From UBA3064 sp023258775 (lineage in GTDB: Bacteria > Pseudomonadota > Gammaproteobacteria > Burkholderiales > Burkholderiaceae_E): a stretch of DNA of 58,320 bases. Under the pieces are notes generated by a model, which worked only from the letters and a program-made list of their open reading frames with translations, did not search any database and had not been told where the DNA came from. A program made the translations under genes and the position numbers. Positions 1 to 7,567 of the stretch are shown piece by piece. The DNA lies in contig JBIKXS010000019.1 in NCBI GenBank assembly GCA_044355655.1, positions 1 to 58,320 on the forward strand, read 5' to 3'. Position 1 is the stretch's first letter; each line of letters opens with the position of its first letter.

Positions 1-2
1 AG

Positions 3-266
3 CAAGTACTTCGACACACACTACGTCACACCGCAATCACGCACCTGGTTCAGGCAGGCGTGGACTTGCCTACTGTTAAGCGTATCAGTGGCCACAAGAA
101 CTTGTCGATGGTTGAGCGCTATAGCCATCAAAACGGCGCGCACATCCAAGCGGCCATGTCAAAGCTCGCGGATCGGTACGGTGGTGGCGCCAATCAAGAG
201 CCTAGCGAGGCTGCTGCGGATCGCAATCGAAGCGCGAAAGAACCCGAGCAAAAGTATGCTGCGTAA
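3..266 (+). CDS. Tyrosine recombinase (integrase), C-terminal part only
   Basis: The reading frame is open from the first bases of the window and ends at TAA 264-266; the N-terminus lies outside. The visible part holds the C-terminal catalytic box of phage/island integrases: an HTLRHT segment (H-x-x-R), then ISGHKN with the second histidine, then the ERYSH segment with the nucleophilic tyrosine. These enzymes cut and rejoin DNA at att sites. It reads toward tRNA-Asn about 150 bp downstream, a common arrangement for an island integrated at a tRNA 3' end. The tail after the tyrosine is polar and not conserved. Whether the gene is intact cannot be seen; all catalytic residues in the visible part are present. 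Confidence 0.85.
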   Translation, partial: QVLRHTLRHTAITHLVQAGVDLPTVKRISGHKNLSMVERYSHQNGAHIQAAMSKLADRYGGGANQEPSEAAADRNRSAKEPEQKYAA

Positions 267-295
267 ACTTGAATCGGGGCTTCCGAAGTGGTTTT

Positions 296-403
296 GTGTA
301 ATCCGGAATTACACAAAGCTCCCGATAATTCTCTACATGTCCCGACGCGATTACACAGAAATTACACAGGACCGCACTGAGATACCTACGAAAAATCGTG
401 TAA
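296..403. repeat. Cluster of TTACAC repeats between integrase and tRNA-Asn
   Basis: ATTACAC occurs at 308-314, 350-356 and 361-367. Its reverse complement occurs at 296-302 (GTGTAAT, forming a 7-bp inverted repeat with 308-314) and, as GTGTAA, at 398-403. Five copies within about 110 bp next to an integrase gene and a tRNA 3' end look like arm-type integrase or excisionase binding sites. That role is inferred from position and repetition only. Confidence 0.5.
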
Positions 404-417
404 GTCATTGATTTTAT

Positions 418-493
418 TGGCTCCCCGACCTGGGCTCGAACCAGGGACCTACGGATTAACAGTCCGGCGCTCTACCGACTGAGCTATCGGGGA
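418..493 (-). tRNA. tRNA-Asn (GTT anticodon)
   Basis: On the minus strand the sequence folds as a cloverleaf: acceptor TCCCCGA pairs with TCGGGGA over seven base pairs, the D arm is GCTCAGTCGGTAGAGC, the anticodon loop is CTGTTAA with anticodon GTT, and the T arm carries GGTTCGAGCC. Discriminator base is G and the CCA end is encoded (418-420). The 3' end faces the integrase fragment, so it is the probable attachment side of an island lying to the left. Confidence 0.97.
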
Positions 494-508
494 CCTGCCA
501 AGCCCTCA

Positions 509-514
509 ATTATA
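509..514 (-). promoter_or_regulatory. Probable -10 box of tRNA-Asn
   Basis: The minus strand reads TATAAT at 514-509, about 15 bp before the mature tRNA 5' end, followed by a G-rich discriminator. No good -35 hexamer is seen at the expected distance. Confidence 0.45.
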
Positions 515-549
515 ACCGATTTCAGCCGATTAGAGGGCGAAACTCGAGG

Positions 550-1752
550 CTAAAGCACCTTGGCAACAGCCTCGCAGACGCTGCCCAGGTTTCTTGTATT
601 GAGGGCGGCCAGGCAGATGCGGCCGCTCGACACCGCATAAATCCCAAATTCCTCCCGAAGGCGATCGACCTGCTCGCTACTAAGGCCCGAGTAAGAAAAC
701 ATGCCGCGCTGTTGGATTACAAACGAAAAGTCGCGTTGAACGCCAAGCGCTTTGAGGCCTTCGACAAACCCGCGACGCATTTCCCGAATTCTTTCGCGCA
801 TCACGCCGAGCTCTTTCTCCCAGGTGTCCCTCAGGGCAGGGGTGGTGAGCACAGCGGCGACCACCGCCGCGCCATGGGTGGGTGGGCTTGAATAATTCGT
901 GCGGATAACCCGCTTAACCTGGCTTACAACGCGTGCTGTTTCATCCTTGTCTTGCGTTACGACCGAAAGCGCGCCGATTCGCTCGCCATAAAGTGAGAAC
1001 GATTTGGAGAAAGAGCTCGATACGAAAAAGCTCTGGCCGGAACTCGCTAGCAAATTAAGCGCTATTGCGTCTTCAGCAATGCCTTCGGCAAAGCCCTGAT
1101 ACGCCATATCAAGAAAAGGAATAAGTTGCTGACGGCCAACCGCGTCGATCACAGCACGCCATTGAGACTCGTTTAAATCCACGCCGGTAGGGTTATGGCA
1201 ACAGGCATGCAAGACGATGACATCGCCGGGCATCATTGCCTCGATATCTGCAAGTAAGCCGTCGAATCGTACACCGTGGCTTGCCGCATCATAGTAGGCA
1301 TACGATTTAACAGTGAAGCCTGCGGCTTCAAATAGTGCCCGATGATTTTCCCAACTTGGGTCGCTGATCCAAACCGTCGCCTCAGGATTCATACGCTTGA
1401 TGAAGTCGGCCCCGATCTTAAGGCCCCCCGTGCCGCCAAGCGCTTCAAAGCTGGCGCAGCGGCCTGCCTCGATTAAATCTTTGTTGTTTGCAAAAAGCAG
1501 ATTTAAGACCGCTTTGTTGTAGTCCGCGAAGCCCTCAATCGGCAGATAGCCACGAGGCGGAGCCTGTTCGAGTCGCTCGCGCTCGGCATGACGAACTGCA
1601 TCTAGAAGCGGTACTTTCCCCTCGTTGTTGAGGTAAACGCCAACACCAAGGTTTACCTTGTTGGGGCGATTGTCGGCAACGAAGGCTTCCGTAAGTCCGA
1701 GGATTGGGTCTCTTGGGGCGAGGGCTACATCAGCAAAAAGAGCGGATGACAT
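550..1752 (-). CDS. tyrB: Aromatic amino acid / aspartate aminotransferase, class I
   Basis: A 400-residue PLP enzyme of the AspC/TyrB family, which moves the amino group of aspartate or aromatic amino acids to 2-oxoglutarate in the cytoplasm. Seen: HNPTG at 186-190, the PLP lysine K250 in SSFSKSFSLYGERIG, and a C-terminal SGRICLAALN with the substrate-binding arginine. Length matches E. coli TyrB (397). It is divergent from uvrB with about 150 bp between, and tRNA-Asn lies just downstream, a neighbourhood typical of Burkholderiales. Aromatic versus aspartate preference cannot be read from sequence alone; the symbol follows usual naming in this order. Confidence 0.88.
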   Translation of the reverse strand: MSSALFADVALAPRDPILGLTEAFVADNRPNKVNLGVGVYLNNEGKVPLLDAVRHAERERLEQAPPRGYLPIEGFADYNKAVLNLLFANNKDLIEAGRCASFEALGGTGGLKIGADFIKRMNPEATVWISDPSWENHRALFEAAGFTVKSYAYYDAASHGVRFDGLLADIEAMMPGDVIVLHACCHNPTGVDLNESQWRAVIDAVGRQQLIPFLDMAYQGFAEGIAEDAIALNLLASSGQSFFVSSSFSKSFSLYGERIGALSVVTQDKDETARVVSQVKRVIRTNYSSPPTHGAAVVAAVLTTPALRDTWEKELGVMRERIREMRRGFVEGLKALGVQRDFSFVIQQRGMFSYSGLSSEQVDRLREEFGIYAVSSGRICLAALNTRNLGSVCEAVAKVL

Positions 1753-1769
1753 GCATTTCTCCGATTGAG

Positions 1770-1786
1770 TGCACGAAATTTGTGCA
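1770..1786. promoter_or_regulatory. Inverted repeat in the tyrB-uvrB divergent promoter region
   Basis: TGCAC (1770-1774) and GTGCA (1782-1786) flank a 7-bp A/T-rich centre, 18 bp before the aminotransferase start. It has the size and symmetry of an operator. The regulator is unknown, and no LexA-type CTGT-N8-ACAG box is seen in this spacer. Confidence 0.3.
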
Positions 1787-1900
1787 AGGGGCTAGCTTTT
1801 TAGTGCGTACGGCGCGATAATTTCGGATTGGTTTTTGCGCCGCAACAATTCGCAATTTTAACACCTCAGACTGACTTTTAATTGTCAAAAAGCGAGCCCG

Positions 1901-4024
1901 ATGCACCAGCAGCCAGTGATGTCAAGTGCCTCGTTACCGCCAAGCGTAGCGCCTGGTGAGGGTCGCTTTCTCAACTTCCCCGACAGCCCTTTTCAGCTTT
2001 ATCAGCCCTACGAGCCAGCAGGCGATCAGCCTGCCGCGATTGAACAACTGCTTCAAGGCATCGACGACGGCCTCAGCTTTCAGACCTTGCTTGGCGTTAC
2101 CGGTTCGGGAAAGACATTCACACTCGCTAACGTCATCGCGAGGGCCGGAAGACCCGCGCTTGTCCTTGCACCTAACAAAACACTCGCCGCCCAGCTTTAC
2201 GCGGAAATGCGCGAGTTTTTCCCTAATAACGCAGTCGAGTACTTTGTTTCCTACTACGACTACTATCAGCCAGAGGCTTATGTTCCGCAGCGCGATCTTT
2301 TCATTGAAAAAGACTCTGCGATCAACGAGCATATCGAGCAAATGCGTTTATCGGCAACAAAGAGCCTGCTCGAGCGACGTGACACCATTATCGTTGCGAC
2401 GGTATCTTGTATCTACGGTATCGGTAATCCCTCTGACTACCACGCGATGGTGCTTACCCTGCGGGTGCGTGACAATATGGGGCAACGAGACGTGCTCCAA
2501 AGGCTTGTTGCAATGCAATACAAGCGCAACGATGCTGATTTTCAGCGCGGCTGTTTTAGGGTTCGCGGCGATACGATTGACATCTTTCCTGCTGAACATG
2601 CGGAACTAGCGCTGCGTGTTGAGCTTTTCGATAACGAAATCGACGGTTTACTGCTTTTTGATCCACTAACTGGCAAGGTGCGCCAGCGAATTCCCCGTTT
2701 TACGATCTATCCATCCTCGCATTACGTCACACCGCGTGACAAGGTTCTTCGAGCCATCGAGACGATTAAAGACGAGTTGCGAGAGCGTTTGGCTTTCTAC
2801 ACCGCCGAAGCAAAGTTCGTTGAGGCACAACGTCTTGAGCAGCGCACGCGGTTTGATCTCGAAATGCTACAAGAGCTTGGGTTTTGCAAGGGCATTGAAA
2901 ATTACACACGTCATTTTTCAGGTGCCAAGCCCGGTGAGCCACCGCCAACACTGGTCGATTATTTGCCTCAAGATGCTTTAATTGTGGTCGATGAGAGTCA
3001 TGTAACGATCGGGCAGCTTGGCGGGATGTATCGTGGGGATCGGGCACGCAAGGACACCCTGGTTCAGTACGGATTTCGTCTGCCTTCAGCACTCGATAAT
3101 CGCCCCTTGCGCTTTGAAGAGTTTGAAGCAAAGTGGCGTCAGGGTATCTTCGTGTCGGCAACACCGGCCGATTACGAGAAACAACATGCTGGGGCCATCA
3201 TCGAACAATTGGTGCGGCCAACAGGCTTGGTCGACCCGAGTATTGAGGTTCGTCCCGCTACCTCACAGGTCGATGATTTGTTGTCAGAAATCAGTTTGCG
3301 CGTGCAAAGACGTGAGCGCGTATTAGTGACAACACTCACCAAACGCATGTCTGAGGACCTTACCGACTATCTGTCTGAGCACGGCGTGAAAGTACGCTAC
3401 CTTCATTCGGATATCGATACTGTGGAGCGTGTTGAGATCCTTAGAGATCTTCGTTTAGGTAGTTTTGATGTTCTCGTTGGAATTAATTTACTGCGAGAAG
3501 GTCTTGATCTTCCAGAGGTTTCTTTAGTAGCAATTCTCGATGCTGACAAAGAAGGTTTCCTGCGCTCTGAGCGCAGTCTTATTCAGACGATCGGTCGAGC
3601 GGCACGTAATTTGAGTGGTGCGGCAATCCTTTACGCAGATCGGATTACAGACTCAATGTCAAGAGCGATCCAAGAGACTGAGCGCAGGCGTCAGAAACAG
3701 CTTGAATTCAACGCCGTCAACGGCATCATCCCTCGCGGCGTTGTAAAGCAGGTGAAGGAACTCATTGACGGGGTTTTCGACCCACAGCAAGCCCGCCAGG
3801 AATTGAAAGCTGCCGAGGATGCTGCGCGTTATGAAGTGATGAGCGAAAAGAGCGCATCCCGGGAGATCAAACGTCTTGAAAAGCTCATGCTTGAGCACGC
3901 AAAACATTTGGAGTTCGAGAAGGCAGCCCAAGTTCGTGACCAGCTTAATTTGCTTAAAGAACAACTCTTTGGTGCGAACGGCAAAGCTGACGTTTATGCA
4001 ATTGCAGGCCACAAAGCGGCCTGA
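1901..4024 (+). CDS. uvrB: Excinuclease ABC subunit B
   Basis: UvrB, the damage-verifying helicase-like subunit of nucleotide excision repair that takes DNA from UvrA and recruits UvrC. The protein has 707 residues (usual 670-700). Seen: Walker A GVTGSGKT at 65-72, the beta-hairpin region YYDYYQPEAYVPQRD that inserts between strands, the DESH Walker B box, helicase motif VI QTIGRAARN, and a C-terminal UVR domain with FEKAAQVRDQL for UvrC contact. A second in-frame ATG at 1919 could be the true start; the core domain starts only near residue 30, so both are possible. It is divergent from the aminotransferase and 80 bp before the phosphatase gene. Confidence 0.97.
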   Translation: MHQQPVMSSASLPPSVAPGEGRFLNFPDSPFQLYQPYEPAGDQPAAIEQLLQGIDDGLSFQTLLGVTGSGKTFTLANVIARAGRPALVLAPNKTLAAQLYAEMREFFPNNAVEYFVSYYDYYQPEAYVPQRDLFIEKDSAINEHIEQMRLSATKSLLERRDTIIVATVSCIYGIGNPSDYHAMVLTLRVRDNMGQRDVLQRLVAMQYKRNDADFQRGCFRVRGDTIDIFPAEHAELALRVELFDNEIDGLLLFDPLTGKVRQRIPRFTIYPSSHYVTPRDKVLRAIETIKDELRERLAFYTAEAKFVEAQRLEQRTRFDLEMLQELGFCKGIENYTRHFSGAKPGEPPPTLVDYLPQDALIVVDESHVTIGQLGGMYRGDRARKDTLVQYGFRLPSALDNRPLRFEEFEAKWRQGIFVSATPADYEKQHAGAIIEQLVRPTGLVDPSIEVRPATSQVDDLLSEISLRVQRRERVLVTTLTKRMSEDLTDYLSEHGVKVRYLHSDIDTVERVEILRDLRLGSFDVLVGINLLREGLDLPEVSLVAILDADKEGFLRSERSLIQTIGRAARNLSGAAILYADRITDSMSRAIQETERRRQKQLEFNAVNGIIPRGVVKQVKELIDGVFDPQQARQELKAAEDAARYEVMSEKSASREIKRLEKLMLEHAKHLEFEKAAQVRDQLNLLKEQLFGANGKADVYAIAGHKAA

Positions 4025-4104
4025 GAGAAGGGTGATGGTAGGTCTGAGTGGCCGAAACAGGGTATTAACGCTAACGATTTTGAACTGAAACGAGGGTAAA
4101 CAAG

Positions 4105-4626
4105 ATGGGTAAGAAAGACACGACCTCCTTTGCGATGAGCACCCGGGTGCTTTTTGTGTGCATGGGAAATATCTGCCGTTCGCCGATGGCCGAAGGCGTA
4201 TTCCGTCAAATGGTCCGTCAGGCTGGGCTTGATGAGGTGGTAAGCATGGAGTCAGCAGGTACCCATTCCTTTCATGCAGGCGAATCGGCTGACAAGCGCG
4301 CGATTGCATCGGCGCAAAAACGCGGTGTCGATATTTCGGCACACCGTGCGCGCGCCGTCGATGTCAACAGCTTTGAACAATACGATCTGATTCTTGCAAT
4401 GGATTGGGACAATCTTTCTTTTCTGCAACAGAAAACTGCAAAAAAGATTCACCACAAGCTGCAACTTCTGATGCGTTTTGCCACCGAGCATGAGAGTGCA
4501 ACCATTCCCGATCCTTACCATGGCAACACCCAAGGTTTTGAACAAGCCCTCGATTACATCGAAGACGCTTGCGCAGGCTTGCTCGACGTTGCACGCCGTC
4601 GTGCTACCCAGGTCGCCGCTGCTTAG
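4105..4626 (+). CDS. Low molecular weight protein-tyrosine phosphatase
   Basis: A cytoplasmic LMW-PTP/Wzb-ArsC fold phosphatase. The P-loop C-x5-R is seen as CMGNICRS with C19 and R25, and the general acid lies in DPYHG (D136). Length is 173 residues against about 155-165 for the family. The extra N-terminal residues vanish if translation starts at the ATG at 4135. However, GAGGG lies about 10 bp before 4105 and nothing similar precedes 4135, so 4105 is kept. No exopolysaccharide genes or tyrosine kinase are nearby, so the substrate is unknown. It sits between uvrB and iscR as in many Burkholderiales and is followed by a strong terminator. Confidence 0.92.
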   Translation: MGKKDTTSFAMSTRVLFVCMGNICRSPMAEGVFRQMVRQAGLDEVVSMESAGTHSFHAGESADKRAIASAQKRGVDISAHRARAVDVNSFEQYDLILAMDWDNLSFLQQKTAKKIHHKLQLLMRFATEHESATIPDPYHGNTQGFEQALDYIEDACAGLLDVARRRATQVAAA

Positions 4627-4681
4627 TCTGACCGGACAACTCACCAGGTTAAAGTGCCTGGTTCAAGTAACAGAAACAGCT

Positions 4682-4706
4682 AAACCGCCTTCGGGCGGTT
4701 TTGTTT
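4682..4706 (+). terminator. Rho-independent terminator after the phosphatase gene
   Basis: AAACCGCC (4682-4689), TTCG tetraloop, GGCGGTTT (4694-4701), then TTGTTT. Eight perfect pairs closed by a stable tetraloop. It separates the uvrB/phosphatase unit from isc. Confidence 0.88.
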
Positions 4707-4747
4707 GACCCGGCCACTTTTTGTCCAGGACAAAACCATTTGAATCA

Positions 4748-4779
4748 GTCGGGAATTCTTGATAGGATTCGTCGGGAAT
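4748..4779 (+). promoter_or_regulatory. Possible IscR-binding region before iscR
   Basis: GTCGGGAAT occurs twice, at 4748-4756 and 4771-4779, and the second copy is preceded by CTTGAT at 4758-4763. The TTGA...TCGGGAAT layout resembles the E. coli type 1 IscR site before iscR (TTGACC...ACTCGGGAAT), although the internal spacing differs by about one base. This fits negative autoregulation by [2Fe-2S]-IscR. The match is from memory and by eye. Confidence 0.4.
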
Positions 4780-4847
4780 ATATAGTCGACCTAGGTAATC
4801 AAGTTTTCTGGTCTTTCCTTCAATCGACAACTTCCTCGGAGCCCATG

Positions 4848-5384
4848 ATGAGACTGACAACAAAAGGACGTTTTGCGGTAACCGCGATGATTGATCTGGC
4901 ACTTCGCCAGCATCAAGGTCCAGTGACTTTGGCCGGCATCAGCCAGCGCCAAAAGATTTCGCTTTCCTACCTTGAACAACTTTTTGGCAAATTGCGTCGC
5001 CATGAGCTCGTTGAGAGCACCCGAGGTCCCGGCGGTGGTTACACGCTTGCGCGCGGACTCAAAGACATCACTGTAGCCGACATCATCTTCGCAGTTGACG
5101 AGCCGCTCGACGCAACACAATGCGGCGGTAAGGAAAATTGCACCGAAGAAGGTCAGTGTATGACCCACGAGCTCTGGTCAAGTCTTAACCAGAAGATGAT
5201 CGAGTTCCTCGACTCAGTCTCGCTTTCTGATCTGGTTGAGCAACAACGCGGCCGCGAGGTTGAGAGGCCTCGTCAGCATGTTTCGATCCTACGTGAGCAC
5301 CGGGCTGCGCTTCAATTTCCGACATCAACGCTGCAACCGATCCGCGCCGATGGATCCCGTTTGACGAGTCTGAACAGCTTGTGA
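4848..5384 (+). CDS. iscR: Fe-S cluster assembly transcriptional regulator IscR
   Basis: An Rrf2-family winged-helix regulator that binds a [2Fe-2S] cluster and controls the isc operon. With the ATG at 4848 the protein has 178 residues and the cluster ligands are C92, C98, C104 and H107, exactly the E. coli numbering. CGGAG lies six bases before this ATG, so 4848 is preferred over the adjacent ATG at 4845 and over the long upstream extension of the frame. The recognition helix region SYLEQLFGKLRR and wing GPGGGYTLARG are conserved. The C-terminal tail is about 16 residues longer than in E. coli, as is common in betaproteobacteria. It is first in the isc cluster. Confidence 0.95.
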   Translation: MRLTTKGRFAVTAMIDLALRQHQGPVTLAGISQRQKISLSYLEQLFGKLRRHELVESTRGPGGGYTLARGLKDITVADIIFAVDEPLDATQCGGKENCTEEGQCMTHELWSSLNQKMIEFLDSVSLSDLVEQQRGREVERPRQHVSILREHRAALQFPTSTLQPIRADGSRLTSLNSL

Positions 5385-5428
5385 TGTTGGCATCACCGGC
5401 TCGAAGGCTAAGGGTCATTGCAAAGGAG

Positions 5429-5455
5429 CGCCAGGCTAAATCCCTGGCGTTTTTT
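5429..5455 (+). terminator. Intrinsic terminator between iscR and iscS
   Basis: CGCCAGG (5429-5435), seven-base loop, CCTGGCG (5443-5449), followed by six T. The 110-bp iscR-iscS gap therefore carries a terminator or attenuator inside the cluster, which would let IscR be made in excess over the assembly proteins. Confidence 0.8.
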
Positions 5456-5494
5456 CATCTGACAAATACTTGAGCTTGCATTGGAACTATTAGC

Positions 5495-6703
5495 ATGAAA
5501 CTACCGATTTACTTTGACTATTCTGCAACCACGCCAGTTGATCCGCGCGTCGTGGACAAGATGATTCCGTTTCTGCGTGATGCATTCGGTAATCCAGCTT
5601 CGCGTTCGCACGCTTATGGCTGGCATGCTGAAGAAGCTGTGGAGCAGGCGAGGGAAGATGTAGCTGCCTTAGTAGGTTGCGACGCCAAGGAATTGGTGTG
5701 GACTTCGGGTGCCACCGAATCGATTAACCTGGCCGTCAAGGGTGCCGCTAGGTTTTATCATGAACGCGGTAAGCACCTCATCACCTTGAAAACCGAACAC
5801 AAAGCCACGCTCGATACGATGCGCGAACTAGAACGCGAAGGCTTTGAAGTGAGCTACCTCGACGTTCAAGACGACGGACTGCTCGATTTGGACCGTTTCA
5901 AAGATAGTCTGCGCAGTGACACCGTACTGGTTTCAGTCATGCTCGTAAACAACGAGATCGGTGTGATCCAGGATATCGAAACAATCGGCAGCATCTGCCG
6001 CGAAAGAGGTATCATTTTTCATGTTGACGCTGCACAGGCAACCGGTAAATTACCGATAGATCTCAATCAGTTACCTGTGGACTTGATGTCATTTTCTGCG
6101 CACAAAACCTATGGCCCAAAAGGCGTAGGCGCTTTGTATGTGCAACGCAAACCAAGGATCAGGCTTGAGGCTCAAATTCATGGCGGCGGTCATGAACGCG
6201 GGATGCGTTCAGGGACCTTGCCTACCCACCAAATCGTTGGCATGGGCGAGGCTTTCCGTTTAGCACGTCTTGAAATGCCGCTTGAAAACGACCGCATAAG
6301 AATGTTGCGCGATCGTTTATGGCGAGGTATCTCAGCACTTGAGGAGGTTTATGTCAACGGTCACATGGATCGTCGAGTACCTCATAACCTCAACGTCAGC
6401 TTTAATTATGTCGAGGGTGAATCGCTCATTATGGCGATAAAAGACATTGCGGTATCAAGCGGGTCTGCCTGCACCTCTGCAAGCCTTGAGCCCTCTTATG
6501 TTTTGCGTGCGCTTGGTCGTAGCGATGAATTGGCGCACAGCTCGATTCGCTTTAGCGTGGGCCGTTTCACTAGCGAAGAGGAGGTTGACTTCGCCGTGAA
6601 AACGATTCAAACCAAGGTGGCCAAGCTGCGTGAAATGTCGCCGCTCTGGGAGATGGTAAAGGAGGGCATTGACCTCAATACCGTCCAGTGGGCAGCACAC
6701 TAA
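5495..6703 (+). CDS. iscS: Cysteine desulfurase IscS
   Basis: The PLP enzyme that takes sulfur from cysteine as a persulfide and gives it to IscU and to tRNA-thiolation proteins. The protein has 402 residues (E. coli 404). The PLP lysine is K204 in SAHKTYGPKG, and the persulfide cysteine is C326 in SSGSACTSAS on the mobile loop. Both are two residues below E. coli K206 and C328. GATES near 72-76 and HVDAAQ near 176-181 are the usual cofactor-contact motifs. It follows a terminator-like hairpin after iscR and is separated from iscU by an unusually long 167-bp gap. Confidence 0.97.
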   Translation: MKLPIYFDYSATTPVDPRVVDKMIPFLRDAFGNPASRSHAYGWHAEEAVEQAREDVAALVGCDAKELVWTSGATESINLAVKGAARFYHERGKHLITLKTEHKATLDTMRELEREGFEVSYLDVQDDGLLDLDRFKDSLRSDTVLVSVMLVNNEIGVIQDIETIGSICRERGIIFHVDAAQATGKLPIDLNQLPVDLMSFSAHKTYGPKGVGALYVQRKPRIRLEAQIHGGGHERGMRSGTLPTHQIVGMGEAFRLARLEMPLENDRIRMLRDRLWRGISALEEVYVNGHMDRRVPHNLNVSFNYVEGESLIMAIKDIAVSSGSACTSASLEPSYVLRALGRSDELAHSSIRFSVGRFTSEEEVDFAVKTIQTKVAKLREMSPLWEMVKEGIDLNTVQWAAH

Positions 6704-6727
6704 ATAGCTGCCGGCAGCACGATAAGC

Positions 6728-6766
6728 ACCGTGTGGTAACGCTTCAAGTACCGTGTGGCAACGCTT
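6728..6766. repeat. 22-bp period direct repeat between iscS and iscU
   Basis: ACCGTGTGGTAACGCTT at 6728-6744 recurs at 6750-6766 with one mismatch (period 22). Just before it, GCTGCCGGCAGC at 6707-6718 is a perfect 12-bp palindrome. One of several locus-specific repeats in spacers of this window. Confidence 0.75.
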
Positions 6767-6820
6767 GCCCACGGTCGTCGAAGGGTAAAACAGCTTTTCT
6801 GGCAAGTGGCTCACTAAAAT

Positions 6821-6844
6821 ACTCGGATATTTCGGATTCCGAGT
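6821..6844. promoter_or_regulatory. Palindrome before iscU, possible IscR or other operator
   Basis: ACTCGGA (6821-6827) and TCCGAGT (6838-6844) are perfect inverted arms around a 10-bp A/T-rich centre, 27 bp before iscU. The left arm lies in TACTCGGATAT, close to the downstream half of known type 1 IscR sites. It suggests that iscU onward has its own regulated promoter, though an mRNA hairpin is also possible. Confidence 0.4.
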
Positions 6845-6870
6845 GATAAGTTTTCTGTTGGAGAAAGCAA

Positions 6871-7263
6871 ATGGCTTATAGCGACAAGGTCGTTGATCAT
6901 TATGAAAATCCGCGAAACGTGGGCTCCTTTGCGAAGGACGATGCCTCTGTTGGGACCGGAATGGTCGGCGCGCCGGCTTGCGGCGACGTGATGAAACTGC
7001 AAATTAAAGTCAACGACCAGGGCGTCATTGAGGATGCGCGTTTTAAGACCTATGGCTGCGGTTCGGCGATTGCATCGAGTTCATTGGTTACTGAGTGGGT
7101 TAAAGGCAAGCGTCTTGATGAAGCGCTTGAAATTCGCAATACCCATATTGCCGAAGAGTTAGCCCTTCCTCCCGTCAAGATCCATTGTTCAATTCTCGCT
7201 GAGGACGCAATCAAGGCTGCTGTCGCTGACTATAAGGCTCGCCATGGCAATCACGCTGTCTGA
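6871..7263 (+). CDS. iscU: Fe-S cluster scaffold protein IscU
   Basis: The scaffold on which [2Fe-2S] clusters are built from IscS sulfur and iron before transfer by HscA/HscB. The protein has 130 residues (E. coli 128). Cluster ligands C37, C63 and C106 and the labilising D39 (PACGDV) are all present. The HscA recognition motif LPPVK is at 99-103, just before C106. GGAG lies 11-14 bp before the ATG. The last 20 bases overlap iscA, so the two are translationally linked. Confidence 0.97.
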   Translation: MAYSDKVVDHYENPRNVGSFAKDDASVGTGMVGAPACGDVMKLQIKVNDQGVIEDARFKTYGCGSAIASSSLVTEWVKGKRLDEALEIRNTHIAEELALPPVKIHCSILAEDAIKAAVADYKARHGNHAV

Positions 7264-7567
7264 ACGCGCCGCCTCCCATGTCTCGCGCTACATTGAAAAG
7301 CGCGGTAAAGGCTTAGGCTTGAGGCTTGGCGTTAAAACAACGGGATGTTCGGGGCTTGCCTACAAGCTCGAGTACGCAGACCAGCAACTGCCTGAGGATT
7401 TGCACTTTGAATCGCATGGGGTACAAATCTTTGTCGATGCCAAAAGTCTTCCCTACATTGACGGCACCGAACTGGACTTCGTTCGTGAGGGCTTAAACGA
7501 AGGTTTTAAGTTCCATAATCCGAACGTGAAAAGCGAATGCGGCTGCGGTGAATCATTCAATATCTGA
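7244..7567 (+). CDS. iscA: Iron-sulfur cluster assembly A-type carrier IscA
   Basis: An A-type carrier that delivers clusters to apo-proteins and helps make [4Fe-4S] clusters. The protein has 107 residues, as in E. coli. The three conserved cysteines are C35 (GCSGLAY) and C99/C101 (ECGCGESF). It overlaps iscU by 20 bp at its start and hscB by 20 bp at its end, so iscU, iscA and hscB form a tightly packed block. Confidence 0.96.
   Translation: MAITLSERAASHVSRYIEKRGKGLGLRLGVKTTGCSGLAYKLEYADQQLPEDLHFESHGVQIFVDAKSLPYIDGTELDFVREGLNEGFKFHNPNVKSECGCGESFNI

Noticed and set aside
88..411. 107-residue frame overlapping the integrase end and att region
   Set aside because: Frame is a shadow of the integrase and runs through the repeat region; no protein family resemblance.
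1753..1900. LexA/SOS box before uvrB
   Set aside because: No CTGT-N8-ACAG-like sequence is present in the spacer.
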